Shown piece by piece: positions 38,716-47,623 of a DNA stretch of 64,000 bases (its first letter is position 1; the number at the start of each line of letters is the position of its first letter). Source of the DNA: an uncultured Bacteroidota bacterium. Lineage in GTDB: Bacteria > Bacteroidota > Bacteroidia > Flavobacteriales > Flavobacteriaceae. The position numbers and the translations under genes were made by a program. The notes under the pieces were generated by a model. That model did no database searches. It saw only the letters and a list, made by a program, of their open reading frames with translations, and was not told the DNA's origin. The stretch lies in the NCBI GenBank assembly GCA_913041125.1, contig CAJWHM010000007.1, positions 1 through 64,000 on the forward strand, read 5' to 3'.

Positions 38716-39675
38716 TTAAATACATTCCATTATCTTTTTTGCAACCTCAAGTGCACGTGCACCGTCCAGCAATGAAACTTTAGGTTTTTGATTCTCTAAA
38801 ATACAATGGTAAAAATCTTCAAGCTCTTTCTGTATTGAATTATGTTTTGTTATGATTGGGTTTTCTATAACTATTTTTTTTCGCTTACCCTCTGCATTAG
38901 TGACAAGTATTGATAAATCGTCTTTAACTTTTGGAATGTCTTTAACTTTAACTATTTCTACATTCTGGGTTAAATAATCTATTGCAACATATCTATTTTT
39001 TAAAAAAAATCTTGTTTTTCTTATTTTTTTTAAAGAAACTCTATTCGCAGTTAAATTAGCAACACACCCATTTTTAAATATTATACGAGCATTACAAATG
39101 TCTGGTGTTTCAGAAATTACTGAAAAACCAGATGCATCAACTTTTTCAATCTCTGATTTTACTACGCTCAATACTATATCAATATCATGAATCATTAAAT
39201 CTAAAACAACAGAAACATCGGTACCTCTTGGATTAAACTCAGCAAATCTTTGGGCTTCAATAAATTGGGGTGAACCTATTGAAGATTTTATTGCTTCAAA
39301 GGCCGGATTAAATCTTTCAACATGACCAACTTGCCCAAACACTTTATTTTTATCTTCTAGGTCAATTAATTGATATGCTTGTTCAACTGTACTACAAATT
39401 GGCTTTTCAATGAAAACATGTTTTTTTGCTTTTATTACTTTTTTTGCTAAATCAAAATGGGAAAGAGTAGGGGTAACTATAATAATGATATCAGTGGCGT
39501 CTATTAGACTATCAATTTGATCAAATGAAACATAATTTGAATTTTTTGAGAGATTTTCTTTCGTGTTTTCATTTTCATCATAGAAACCTATAAGATCAAA
39601 AAAAGAGGAATTTTCGACGATCTTTAGGTGTTTTTTTCCAAGATAACCAGCTCCAATTACACCAACTTTTAGCAC
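38716..39675 (-). CDS. Gfo/Idh/MocA-family oxidoreductase
   Basis: 319 residues. N-terminal Rossmann fold with GVIGAGYLGKKHL (about 5-17) and the HVFIEKPICSTVEQA motif near 90-104, then the C-terminal alpha/beta sheet domain with GHVERFNPAFEA and DLMIHDIDIVLSVV. These enzymes oxidise or reduce sugars and related polyols with NAD(P). The substrate is unknown; the sequence resembles members associated with UDP-sugar or cell-envelope metabolism only weakly. The start codon is GTG at 39675. It is convergent with tsaC (2 bp gap) and divergent from pcm. Confidence 0.87.
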   Translation of the reverse strand: MLKVGVIGAGYLGKKHLKIVENSSFFDLIGFYDENENTKENLSKNSNYVSFDQIDSLIDATDIIIIVTPTLSHFDLAKKVIKAKKHVFIEKPICSTVEQAYQLIDLEDKNKVFGQVGHVERFNPAFEAIKSSIGSPQFIEAQRFAEFNPRGTDVSVVLDLMIHDIDIVLSVVKSEIEKVDASGFSVISETPDICNARIIFKNGCVANLTANRVSLKKIRKTRFFLKNRYVAIDYLTQNVEIVKVKDIPKVKDDLSILVTNAEGKRKKIVIENPIITKHNSIQKELEDFYHCILENQKPKVSLLDGARALEVAKKIMECI

Positions 39676-39705
39676 AAAATTATATTTTAATTTACAATGT
39701 AAACT

Positions 39706-39713
39706 TAAATTTG
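39706..39713 (+). promoter_or_regulatory. -7 box of the pcm promoter
   Basis: TAAATTTG matches TAnnTTTG and ends 27 nt before the GTG start. Confidence 0.38.
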
Positions 39714-39740
39714 TAATTAAACTAACTTATTTTTATTGCT

Positions 39741-40382
39741 GTGAAAGATACTCCAAAATACCAAGGATTAAGGAAACAGTTAGTTGAAAAACTTAGATCC
39801 AAAGGAATTACATCTAATAAAGTTTTAAAGGTAATTGAAAATACACCTAGACATTATTTTATGGACCAAGGTTTGCTAAATTATGCCTACGAAGACCAAG
39901 CCTATCCTATAGATGCAGATCAAACAATTTCTCAACCTTACACTGTAGCTTTCCAAACTCAAATTTTAGATGTAAACATTAATGATAGAATATTAGAAAT
40001 TGGAACTGGCTCAGGTTATCAAACCGCTATCCTTCTTGGATTAAGTAAAAATATTTTCACAATTGAAAGACAGCACAAGTTATTTAAAAAAACACAAAGA
40101 CTTTTAAAAGATTTAAATTTAAGGCCAAAGAAAATTATTTTTGGAGATGGATACAATGGACTACCTGAAAATGCTCCATTTGAAAAAATTTTGGTTACAG
40201 CAGGAGCACCCGAAGTTCCAAAAGAATTATTAAAACAGTTAAAAGTAGGAGGTAAATTAGTTATACCTGTAGGAATAAATGAACAAGAGATGACATGTTT
40301 TACTAGAACTTCAATAAAAACATTTAATAAAGAGACTTTCGGGAAATTTAAATTTGTTCCTCTATTGAATAATAAGATTTGA
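39741..40382 (+). CDS. pcm: protein-L-isoaspartate O-methyltransferase
   Basis: 213 residues. S-adenosylmethionine-dependent repair enzyme that methylates isoaspartyl residues in aged proteins. DQTISQPYTVAFQTQ near 55-69 is the substrate-site motif. ILEIGTGSGYQTAIL near 82-96 is the SAM-binding motif I, followed by IERQHKLFKKTQRLL and the FEKILVTAGAPEVPKELLKQLKVGGKLVIPVG region. The start codon is GTG at 39741, fixed by the N-terminal helix of the family. It is divergent from the oxidoreductase gene. Confidence 0.94.
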   Translation: MKDTPKYQGLRKQLVEKLRSKGITSNKVLKVIENTPRHYFMDQGLLNYAYEDQAYPIDADQTISQPYTVAFQTQILDVNINDRILEIGTGSGYQTAILLGLSKNIFTIERQHKLFKKTQRLLKDLNLRPKKIIFGDGYNGLPENAPFEKILVTAGAPEVPKELLKQLKVGGKLVIPVGINEQEMTCFTRTSIKTFNKETFGKFKFVPLLNNKI

Positions 40383-40435
40383 AACTAATCTCACTTTTAT
40401 TATAAAAATATAAAACTTTTGTTTTTATTTAATTT

Positions 40436-41605
40436 ATGAATTTTGAAAATACTGAACATGCCTATAAGCTTAAATCAAATAGGGAATTATTCAGGGCTCT
40501 TTATTTATTTAAATTGATTTCTAATCAAAGATTGGTAGCATTTTTAACGAAATTTGCAATACTAGCCATAAAATTTAAATTACCAATTAGTTTCTTGTTC
40601 AAATACACTGTATTTAAGCAGTTTTGTTCTGGAATTTCCGAAAAAGACTCAATAGATGAAGTTGATCGCTTAGCTTCTTACAATGTTAAATCATACATGC
40701 ACTATGCATCGGAGAGTCAAAAATCTGAAGTTGGTATGGATGAATCATTGACTAAAATTTTAGATACTCTCAAATTTTCTAGTGGAAAATCAGCTCTGCA
40801 ATTTACTGTTTTTAAAGCAACAAGTTTAGGGCCTATTGATTTATTTGAAAAAGTAAGTGCTGGAATCGGTTTAAACTATGAAGAAAAGAATATTTGGAGA
40901 CGAGTTCTAAAAAGAATAGAGGTTTGTTGTAAAACTGCTAGGAGTTTAAATGTTAAAATTTTTATTGATGCTGAAGAATCATGGATCCAGTCTGCAATTG
41001 ACGATATTGCAGAATCAATGATGGCTAAATTTAACACAAACAAAGCATACGTATTTACAACAATTCAAATGTATCGAATAGATAGGCTGGCATATTTAAA
41101 AAAAATAATTGATAAAGCAGAAGAAAAAAAATTTTTAATTGGAGTGAAACTTGTAAGAGGAGCCTATATGGAAAAAGAAAATATAAGAGCCAAAAATCTG
41201 GGAATATCATCGCCTATTTGTAAAAATAAAAAAGCAACAGACTTAAATTTTGATAAAGCACTTGAGCATATAATAGATAAGGTTCACATATGTAATCTTT
41301 TTATTGGATCACATAATGAAGAAAGCATTATCAAAGCGACAAAGCTAATGAATAAGTATAAATATAAAAATAATCATCCGTTCATTTGGTTTTCTCAACT
41401 TTATGGAATGGCTGATCATATTTCATTCAATTTAGCATTAGAAGGTTACCAAGTTGTAAAGTATGTGCCTTTTGGACCTGTTAAAGAAGTAATTCCCTAT
41501 TTGATAAGAAGAGCAGAAGAAAATACATCAGTTAGTGGTCAGACACCAAGGGAGCTAAATCTTATTAAAAAAGAAATTAGAAGACGAAAAATTAATTCGG
41601 TGTAA
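40436..41605 (+). CDS. proline dehydrogenase
   Basis: 389 residues, a monofunctional FAD-dependent PRODH barrel of the Bacteroidota type. Visible signatures are NVKIFIDAEESWIQSAIDD near 178-196, KFLIGVKLVRGAYMEKE near 233-249, LFIGSHNEESI near 286, and YVPFGPVKEVIPYLIRRAEENTSV near the end, with the substrate-binding Arg pair. It oxidises proline to pyrroline-5-carboxylate, feeding electrons to quinones. No P5C dehydrogenase gene is adjacent. Its 3' end overlaps the convergent DUF4258-like gene by 14 bp. Confidence 0.92.
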   Translation: MNFENTEHAYKLKSNRELFRALYLFKLISNQRLVAFLTKFAILAIKFKLPISFLFKYTVFKQFCSGISEKDSIDEVDRLASYNVKSYMHYASESQKSEVGMDESLTKILDTLKFSSGKSALQFTVFKATSLGPIDLFEKVSAGIGLNYEEKNIWRRVLKRIEVCCKTARSLNVKIFIDAEESWIQSAIDDIAESMMAKFNTNKAYVFTTIQMYRIDRLAYLKKIIDKAEEKKFLIGVKLVRGAYMEKENIRAKNLGISSPICKNKKATDLNFDKALEHIIDKVHICNLFIGSHNEESIIKATKLMNKYKYKNNHPFIWFSQLYGMADHISFNLALEGYQVVKYVPFGPVKEVIPYLIRRAEENTSVSGQTPRELNLIKKEIRRRKINSV

Positions 41606-41954
41606 TATTTTTCAGTTCTATTATTTTTGAACAATTAATAACTTCAAAATTTAATATATTTTTTTTACTTAGATTAAAAAAATAAGTTTTACAAGAATCA
41701 AGTTTAACGTTACTTCTTGAAAAATCAATTTTTCCATTTCTTATATAATTTTTAATAAGACTTTCATCTAAAAATGGATATTTATTCCTCAATTCTTGAG
41801 AAATAAATATTTCTTTTTTTTCTAAGTTTCTTTTAACTCTAGCTGAAGGACTGTAATTACAACTAGTTTTCTTGCCACTAAAAATAAACGTCAAAAATAT
41901 AAGGCCAACTGAAAAACCTATAAAATAATATCCTAAACGATATAATAAATTCAT
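41592..41954 (-). CDS. membrane-anchored DUF4258-like protein
   Basis: 120 residues from the ATG at 41954; a TTG two codons upstream would also work. One N-terminal membrane helix (about 7-26) is followed by GKKTSCNYSPSARVKRNL. A small domain follows with YIRNGKIDFSRSNVKLDSCKTYFF, which resembles DUF4258 proteins of Flavobacteriia from memory. It lies 7 bp after tsaE and is the last gene of the porX-tsaE operon. The function is unknown; the soluble part probably faces the periplasm. Confidence 0.65.
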   Translation of the reverse strand: MNLLYRLGYYFIGFSVGLIFLTFIFSGKKTSCNYSPSARVKRNLEKKEIFISQELRNKYPFLDESLIKNYIRNGKIDFSRSNVKLDSCKTYFFNLSKKNILNFEVINCSKIIELKNITPN

Positions 41955-41961
41955 TTTCAAA

Positions 41962-42366
41962 TTAATTCTTAGTTAACTTTCTTAAATCATTACTTATAAC
42001 TTCTAAATTAAAATGATCATAGTCTTCAGGAAGGTGAGGAGTTATTTTTTCAGCCCATTCTAAAAAACAAAAATGACCAGAATCTAAATAATCTTCTAAA
42101 CCAAAGTCATAAACTTCGTTTGAGTTTTTAAGACGATAAAAATCAAAGTGATAAACTGGTCCTTTAGGAGAGGAATATGTGTTTACTATAGAAAATGTTG
42201 GGCTTGATATTTCGTCTTGAATATTTAAATGTTTACATGCACTAGAAATTAATGTTGTTTTTCCTGATCCCATAATCCCATCAATTCTAATGATTTTAGT
42301 TGATAAGCTATAAATCAAATTTTTAGCTACTGAATCTAACTCGGACAGATTAAATAAAGATTTCAT
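41962..42366 (-). CDS. tsaE: tRNA t6A biosynthesis ATPase TsaE
   Basis: 134 residues, the usual small P-loop protein. Walker A GIMGSGKTT at residues 30-38, SSPTFSIVNTY near 53-63, YHFDFYRL near 72-79, and the LEWAEKI motif near 99. TsaE binds the TsaB-TsaD complex and its ATPase activity regenerates the threonylcarbamoyl transfer cycle. It follows porX by 9 bp and precedes the DUF4258-like gene, so all three are probably one operon. TsaB and TsaD are not in this window. Confidence 0.93.
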   Translation of the reverse strand: MKSLFNLSELDSVAKNLIYSLSTKIIRIDGIMGSGKTTLISSACKHLNIQDEISSPTFSIVNTYSSPKGPVYHFDFYRLKNSNEVYDFGLEDYLDSGHFCFLEWAEKITPHLPEDYDHFNLEVISNDLRKLTKN

Positions 42367-42375
42367 AGAAATAAA

Positions 42376-43926
42376 TTAGCGAGGACTTAAAACTATAATT
42401 GGAACAATCATTTCTTCAAGTGAGACTCCGCCATGTTGAAAGGTATTCTTGAAAAAATTTGCATAATGGTTAAAATTATTTTTATACACAAAATAATTTG
42501 TATTTCTTGCAAAAATATATCTACTATTTAATGATACAGCTGGTAGGCTGTATTCTTCTGCTTTTGGCGAGATAATGACATCTTTATTTTCATAAGTTAG
42601 ACTTTTCCCTGTTTTGTATCTGAGATTTAAACTAGAGTCTTTATCACCTATGACAGGGCTCGGTTTATCAACATTTATTGTCCCATGATCTGTTGTTAAA
42701 ATTAGTTGAAAACCTATTTCAGATGCTTTCTTAATTAGTTTTATTAAAGAACTATTTTTAAACCAACTTAATGTTAATGACCTGTACGCTTTATTATTTG
42801 GAGCTAATTCTTTTATCATTTCCATTTCAGTTTTAGCATGCGAAATCATGTCAATAAAATTATAAACAACAGCAGTAAGCCCATTACTTTTTTCGTTATT
42901 GAGACTTTTTATAAAATTATCACTTTCATTAAGCTTTGTAATTTTATGATAACTAATTTCACGGCTTATTCTTAGTCGTTTACACTGTTCTTTTAGCAGC
43001 TCTTTTTCATAAATATTTTTACCTCCTTCTTCATGATCAAATTTCCACCAATTTGGAAATTGTTTCTTAATTTCTAGGGGAGTTAGACCGGCAAAAAATG
43101 AATTTCTTGCATACTGAGTAGCAGTTGGTAAAATACTGAAATAAACAGATTCGTTTTCGATTGTAAAGTATCTATTGATATCTTCTTTTATGATTTTCCA
43201 CTGATCAAGCCTTAAATTGTCTATCATAAGAAGAAGTGTGGGTTGATGTTGCTTGATTTTAGGCAGTACCTTGTGTTTAAATATTTGATGTGACAATAGA
43301 GGTCCCTCACCAGTATTATTTATCCAATTTTCATAGTTTTTTTCAATAAATTTGGCAAAAAGATGATTTACTTCAAGTTTTTGAGATTCAAGTATTTCCA
43401 ACATACTTGAATCCTCTAATGCTTCAAGTTCAAGCTCCCAATAAATCAATTTTTCATAATATTTTGTCCAATCCTGGTGTGTTTTTAAATTATTACATTT
43501 TTCTGCTAATTTCCCAAATTCCTTTTGATAATCTCTAGAGGTTTTTTCAGCAATCAAATCTCTATTTTTTAGTATTTTTTTCAGAGAAAGTAATATTTGA
43601 TTTGGATTGACAGGCTTAATTAAATAATCAGTTATTTTTGACCCTATTGCCTCTTCCATGATTTGCTCTTCTTCATTTTTAGTAATCATTACAATTGGGA
43701 TTAAGGGTTTGTAATTTTTTATCTCCTGTAATGTTTCTAATCCATTTAAACCAGGCATATTTTCATCTAATAGAATTACATCAAAATTATTAGATTTAAT
43801 AATTTCTATTGCGTCTTGACCATTCGAACAAGGAGTTGTTTGATACCCACGCTCCTCTAAAAAAAGGGAATGAGATTTTAGCAAATCAATTTCATCGTCT
43901 ACCCATAAAATTTTGAACCGATTCAT
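42376..43926 (-). CDS. porX: PorX-type response regulator with PglZ phosphatase domain
   Basis: 516 residues from the ATG at 43926, which gives the canonical MNRFKILWVDDE start; an upstream in-frame start was rejected. A receiver domain (1-120) has Asp10/Asp11, phosphoacceptor Asp54, Thr82 and Lys104. A helical linker leads to a PglZ/alkaline-phosphatase-superfamily domain (about 205-510) with MIDNLRLDQWK, ATQYARNSFF and LILTTDHGTINV metal-site segments. The length matches PorX of Porphyromonas gingivalis, which controls type IX secretion with the kinase PorY and a sigma factor, and whose PglZ domain hydrolyses cyclic and linear oligonucleotides in published work. No kinase gene is adjacent. 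Confidence 0.92.
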   Translation of the reverse strand: MNRFKILWVDDEIDLLKSHSLFLEERGYQTTPCSNGQDAIEIIKSNNFDVILLDENMPGLNGLETLQEIKNYKPLIPIVMITKNEEEQIMEEAIGSKITDYLIKPVNPNQILLSLKKILKNRDLIAEKTSRDYQKEFGKLAEKCNNLKTHQDWTKYYEKLIYWELELEALEDSSMLEILESQKLEVNHLFAKFIEKNYENWINNTGEGPLLSHQIFKHKVLPKIKQHQPTLLLMIDNLRLDQWKIIKEDINRYFTIENESVYFSILPTATQYARNSFFAGLTPLEIKKQFPNWWKFDHEEGGKNIYEKELLKEQCKRLRISREISYHKITKLNESDNFIKSLNNEKSNGLTAVVYNFIDMISHAKTEMEMIKELAPNNKAYRSLTLSWFKNSSLIKLIKKASEIGFQLILTTDHGTINVDKPSPVIGDKDSSLNLRYKTGKSLTYENKDVIISPKAEEYSLPAVSLNSRYIFARNTNYFVYKNNFNHYANFFKNTFQHGGVSLEEMIVPIIVLSPR

Positions 43927-43931
43927 TATAT

Positions 43932-43939
43932 TATATTTG
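43932..43939 (+). promoter_or_regulatory. -7 box of the HD-domain gene promoter
   Basis: TATATTTG ends 16 nt before the GTG at 43956. A TTG at 43913-43915 lies 16 nt upstream, inside the 5' end of porX, so the divergent promoters would be intertwined. Confidence 0.48.
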
Positions 43940-43955
43940 ATAAAATTCAAAAAAA

Positions 43956-45167
43956 GTGCTCAAAAAAAACACCATTTTTAATGATCCAATTTATGGATTT
44001 ATTACAATAGAAAGTGATTTGATTTTACAACTTATTAACCATCCCTATTTTCAACGTTTAAGACGTATTTCACAGATGGGTTTATCAGTACTTGTTTATC
44101 CTGGTGCTCATCACACTAGATTTGAACACGCTATAGGAGCAATGCATGTTATGCAAAAAGTAATTAATGTATTAAAAAGAAAAAATATTAAAATATCTAA
44201 TCACGAAAGTGAAGCATTGCAAATTGCCATTTTGTTACATGATATTGGCCATGGTCCATTTTCACATGCAACTGAAAATATTATACTTAAAGGGGTAGAT
44301 CATGAATATATTTCATTAAAAATTATTGAAAAGCTTAATGATATTTTTGAAAAAAAACTGGCTTTAGCCCTAAAAATAATTAAAAATGAATATCACAGAA
44401 AATTCATGTATCAGCTAATTTCAGGACAAATAGACGTAGATCGTTTAGACTTCTTAAAACGAGATAGTTTTTATACTGGCGTCACTGAAGGGAACATAAA
44501 TTCTGAAAGAATTATAACAATGATGGATGTTAAAAATGAAAATCTTGTTTTTGAATATAAGAGTATACATTCCATAGAAAAGTTTCTTCTTGCAAGACGT
44601 TTAATGTATTGGCAGGTGTATTTACACAAAACTAGTTTAGTTGCGGAATTATTATTAGTAAAGATTTTGGAACGTTATAGAGAGTTGATAAATAGTAAAA
44701 AACAAAAAATAGACACTAATCACCCATTAGAATTACTAATGTATGATAATGTAAATGAGAATTTTAATAAAGTTTTATTAAATAAATACTTGAAATTAGA
44801 AGATTTAGATATTTTCTATTTAATAAAAATAATGAGGAAAAGTTCTGATAATGTTTTAAGAAAACTCTGCAATCAGATTATTGATAGAAAGCTACCCAAA
44901 ATACAAGTACAGGAAATTCCATTTAGTGATAAAGATGTTTCAACAATAAAAAAAGATTTTTATAATAAATATCCAAATTTGGATTTAAATTTTTTTGTGT
45001 ACACTGGTAACATTTCCAATCAGATGTATAAAACTGAGCATTCACAAATATTAATCAAAACTAAAACTGGAGAAATTATTCCGTTATCTAATACTATCGA
45101 TTACCTTGATTTTGATCATTTTTCAAAGCCTATTTTCCAACATTATTTATGTTATCCAAAAGAATAA
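43956..45167 (+). CDS. HD-superfamily phosphohydrolase (COG1078 type)
   Basis: 403 residues. HD metal-site motifs: HTRFEHAIGAMH with His53 and His58, ILLHDIGHGPFSH with His95/Asp96 and His99, and ISGQIDVDRLDFLKRDSFYTGV near 153-173. The pattern resembles deoxynucleotide triphosphohydrolases and related nucleotidases. The start codon is GTG at 43956. It is divergent from porX and precedes lpxD by 30 bp; this order looks conserved in Flavobacteriia from memory. The physiological substrate is unknown. Confidence 0.87.
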   Translation: MLKKNTIFNDPIYGFITIESDLILQLINHPYFQRLRRISQMGLSVLVYPGAHHTRFEHAIGAMHVMQKVINVLKRKNIKISNHESEALQIAILLHDIGHGPFSHATENIILKGVDHEYISLKIIEKLNDIFEKKLALALKIIKNEYHRKFMYQLISGQIDVDRLDFLKRDSFYTGVTEGNINSERIITMMDVKNENLVFEYKSIHSIEKFLLARRLMYWQVYLHKTSLVAELLLVKILERYRELINSKKQKIDTNHPLELLMYDNVNENFNKVLLNKYLKLEDLDIFYLIKIMRKSSDNVLRKLCNQIIDRKLPKIQVQEIPFSDKDVSTIKKDFYNKYPNLDLNFFVYTGNISNQMYKTEHSQILIKTKTGEIIPLSNTIDYLDFDHFSKPIFQHYLCYPKE

Positions 45168-45197
45168 CCTTTCTTTATAAATCACTATTTTTACTCC

Positions 45198-46214
45198 ATG
45201 AATTCAACAGCGTTAGAAATCGCTCATAAATTTAATGGCAGTGTAGAGGGGGACTCTAATGTCATTTTGACTACTTTATCAAAAATTGAAGATGCCTCTG
45301 AGGGCTCTCTTTCTTTTTTAAGTAATCCAAAATATATTCCATTTTTAAAAAACACAAACGCTAGCGCTATATTAGTCCCAAATGACCTTAAGATTAATGA
45401 AACACTAAATACTACATTAATCAGGGTTAAAAACCCCTACAATGATTTCTCAAAATTATTAACCGAGATTTCTAATGAAAAAAAAATAGGTATAAGTGGT
45501 ATTCATCCTAGTGCTATATTAGGAAAAAATGTTACTATTGGAAAAAATGTTTATGTTGGACCAAATGTAATTATTGATGATAACACAATTATTGAAAATG
45601 ATATCCATTTAAGTTCTAACTGTTCAATAGGTGATAATGTAATTATCAAAGAAAAATCATTTGTTTTTACAAATGTTAGTATTTTAAGTAAAACAGAGAT
45701 AGGGAAAAATTGTGTTATCCACAGTGGTGCAGTTATAGGTTCAGATGGATTTGGTTTTACTAAAAATAAGAGTGGAAAAAATAATAAAATACCACATTTA
45801 GGCAATGTTATAGTATGTGACAATGTCGAAATTGGTGCTAATACAACTATTGATAGAGCAACTCTAGGTTCAACAAAAATAGGATATGGAGTGAAATTGG
45901 ATAATCTAGTTCAAATTGCACATAATGTAGAAATTGGAGAATATACCATGATTGCTGCTCAGACGGGTATTGCTGGTTCCACTAAGATAGGTTCTCGTTG
46001 TAAAATTGGTGGTCAAGTAGGAATAGGAGGACACTTAATCTTAGGAGATGATATTCAAATTCAAGGCCAAACAGGAGTTACAAGAAATATTAAAACTGGA
46101 AGTGTAATACAAGGTACACCATCTTTAGATTTTAATTCTTATTATAGGTCCTTTTCCTTATTTAAAAAACTTCCAGACTTATATAAAAGAATTATAAAGT
46201 TAGAAAAATTATAA
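45198..46214 (+). CDS. lpxD: UDP-3-O-acylglucosamine N-acyltransferase
   Basis: 338 residues. An N-terminal uridine-binding domain (1-100; [16 protein letters not shown] near 36-51) is followed by a left-handed beta-helix with many hexapeptide repeats (I-G-x-N/D-V-x type) and a C-terminal helix. The catalytic His242 sits in [11 protein letters not shown]. It adds the second acyl chain in lipid A synthesis. It begins a gene run lpxD-lpxC/fabZ-lpxA with gaps of 4 bp each, so the three enzymes are made together. Confidence 0.94.
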   Translation: MNSTALEIAHKFNGSVEGDSNVILTTLSKIEDASEGSLSFLSNPKYIPFLKNTNASAILVPNDLKINETLNTTLIRVKNPYNDFSKLLTEISNEKKIGISGIHPSAILGKNVTIGKNVYVGPNVIIDDNTIIENDIHLSSNCSIGDNVIIKEKSFVFTNVSILSKTEIGKNCVIHSGAVIGSDGFGFTKNKSGKNNKIPHLGNVIVCDNVEIGANTTIDRATLGSTKIGYGVKLDNLVQIAHNVEIGEYTMIAAQTGIAGSTKIGSRCKIGGQVGIGGHLILGDDIQIQGQTGVTRNIKTGSVIQGTPSLDFNSYYRSFSLFKKLPDLYKRIIKLEKL

Positions 46215-46218
46215 TCTT

Positions 46219-47619
46219 ATGATTGCAAAAAAGCATCTTCAAAAAACATTATCAAAAGAAATTAGTTTTGAAGGAATTGGTTTACATACAGGGTTAAAAA
46301 CAAAAATAAAATTATTACCAGCCGATGAAGATACAGGGATTATTTTTAGAAGGATAGACTTAAAACCAAATGTAGAAATTCCCGCATTGGCTTCCTATGT
46401 TGTTAATACTGATAGGGGAACAACACTTGGAAAAGAAAATGCCTTTATAAAAACAACTGAACATATTTTAGCATCTATTACAGGGTGTGGAATAAACAAT
46501 TGTATTATTGAAGTTCATGGTGAAGAAATTCCAATAATGGATGGGTCTTCAAAAAAGTTCGTTGATGCAATAAATAAGGTAGGTTTAAAAGAACAAAAAA
46601 TTTTTCAAGATGTATTTGTTATAGAAAAAAATATAACTATTCGGGATGATGAGAGTGGTTCAGAAATTATTTTTGTTCCAAATCAAAAACTTTCGATTAC
46701 AACATTAATTGATTATGAAACTAAAGCATTAGGATCACAAAATGTAATATTGAAAGATTTTGAAGATTTTTCATCTGAAATTGCTTCATCAAGAACTTTT
46801 AGTTTATTAAGTGAATTAGAAACACTATTAAATCAAAATTTAATTCAAGGAGGCAATTTAGATAACTCTGTTGTTTATGTTGATAAGCTAATTGATAACA
46901 CTAGTATAGATAAGCTTAAAAATTTATTTAATCAAGAAAAGCTTATTATTAATGAAAATGGAATTGTTAATAATGTAGTGCTAAACAATTCAAATGAGGC
47001 TGCAAGACATAAATTACTAGATTTTATAGGTGACATTTCATTAATTGGAATGCCAATACAGGGTAAAATAATTGCCAATAAACCTGGACATAAGATAAAT
47101 GTGAATTTTGCAAAAGAAATTTTAGGTCTAATAAAAGAGAGAAAAAAATCAAATTATCCTTCTATTGACTTAACTAAGCCGCCTATTATGGATATAAACC
47201 AAATAATGGCTATGCTGCCACATAGACCCCCATTTTTATTGGTAGACAAAATACTTGAACTTTCTGAAAAACATGTCGTAGGTTTAAAAAACGTAACCAT
47301 GAATGAATCTTTTTTTCAGGGACATTTTCCTGGTGCACCAGTTATGCCTGGTGTATTACAAATAGAATCTATGGCACAAGCAGGAGGTGTTTTAGTTTTA
47401 AGTACAGTTCCAGACCCGGAAAACTACCTAACTTTTTTTATGAAAATAGATAATGTGAAATTTAAACGTCCTGTTTATCCAGGTGATACTTTAATATTTA
47501 AATTAGAGCTATTGACTCCGATACGTCGTGGAATTTGTAACATGAAAGGTTATGGATTTGTTAACGGCCAAATTGTAAGTGAAGGAGAATTAATGGCTCA
47601 AATTTCTAAAAGAAAATAA
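46219..47619 (+). CDS. lpxC: bifunctional LpxC deacetylase / FabZ dehydratase
   Basis: 466 residues, a natural fusion. The N-terminal LpxC half (1-305) has SFEGIGLHTGLK, TTEHILASITGCGINN and ARHKLLDFIGD with the zinc histidines; it deacetylates UDP-3-O-acyl-GlcNAc, the committed lipid A step. The C-terminal FabZ half (about 320-466) has MLPHRPPFLLVDKI and GHFPGAPVMPGVLQIESMAQAG with catalytic His369; it dehydrates beta-hydroxyacyl-ACP for fatty acid synthesis. The fusion is a known Bacteroidota arrangement that joins the two branches competing for hydroxyacyl-ACP. Confidence 0.96.
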   Translation: MIAKKHLQKTLSKEISFEGIGLHTGLKTKIKLLPADEDTGIIFRRIDLKPNVEIPALASYVVNTDRGTTLGKENAFIKTTEHILASITGCGINNCIIEVHGEEIPIMDGSSKKFVDAINKVGLKEQKIFQDVFVIEKNITIRDDESGSEIIFVPNQKLSITTLIDYETKALGSQNVILKDFEDFSSEIASSRTFSLLSELETLLNQNLIQGGNLDNSVVYVDKLIDNTSIDKLKNLFNQEKLIINENGIVNNVVLNNSNEAARHKLLDFIGDISLIGMPIQGKIIANKPGHKINVNFAKEILGLIKERKKSNYPSIDLTKPPIMDINQIMAMLPHRPPFLLVDKILELSEKHVVGLKNVTMNESFFQGHFPGAPVMPGVLQIESMAQAGGVLVLSTVPDPENYLTFFMKIDNVKFKRPVYPGDTLIFKLELLTPIRRGICNMKGYGFVNGQIVSEGELMAQISKRK

Positions 47620-47623
47620 GTAA

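Noticed and set aside
39675-39682. Minus-strand TAATTTTG at the start of the Gfo/Idh/MocA gene
   Set aside because: It overlaps the GTG start codon, so transcription would begin inside the gene; not accepted as its promoter.
46219-47619. LpxC-FabZ fusion as a novelty
   Set aside because: It is a known Bacteroidota arrangement, so it is annotated but not counted as a discovery.
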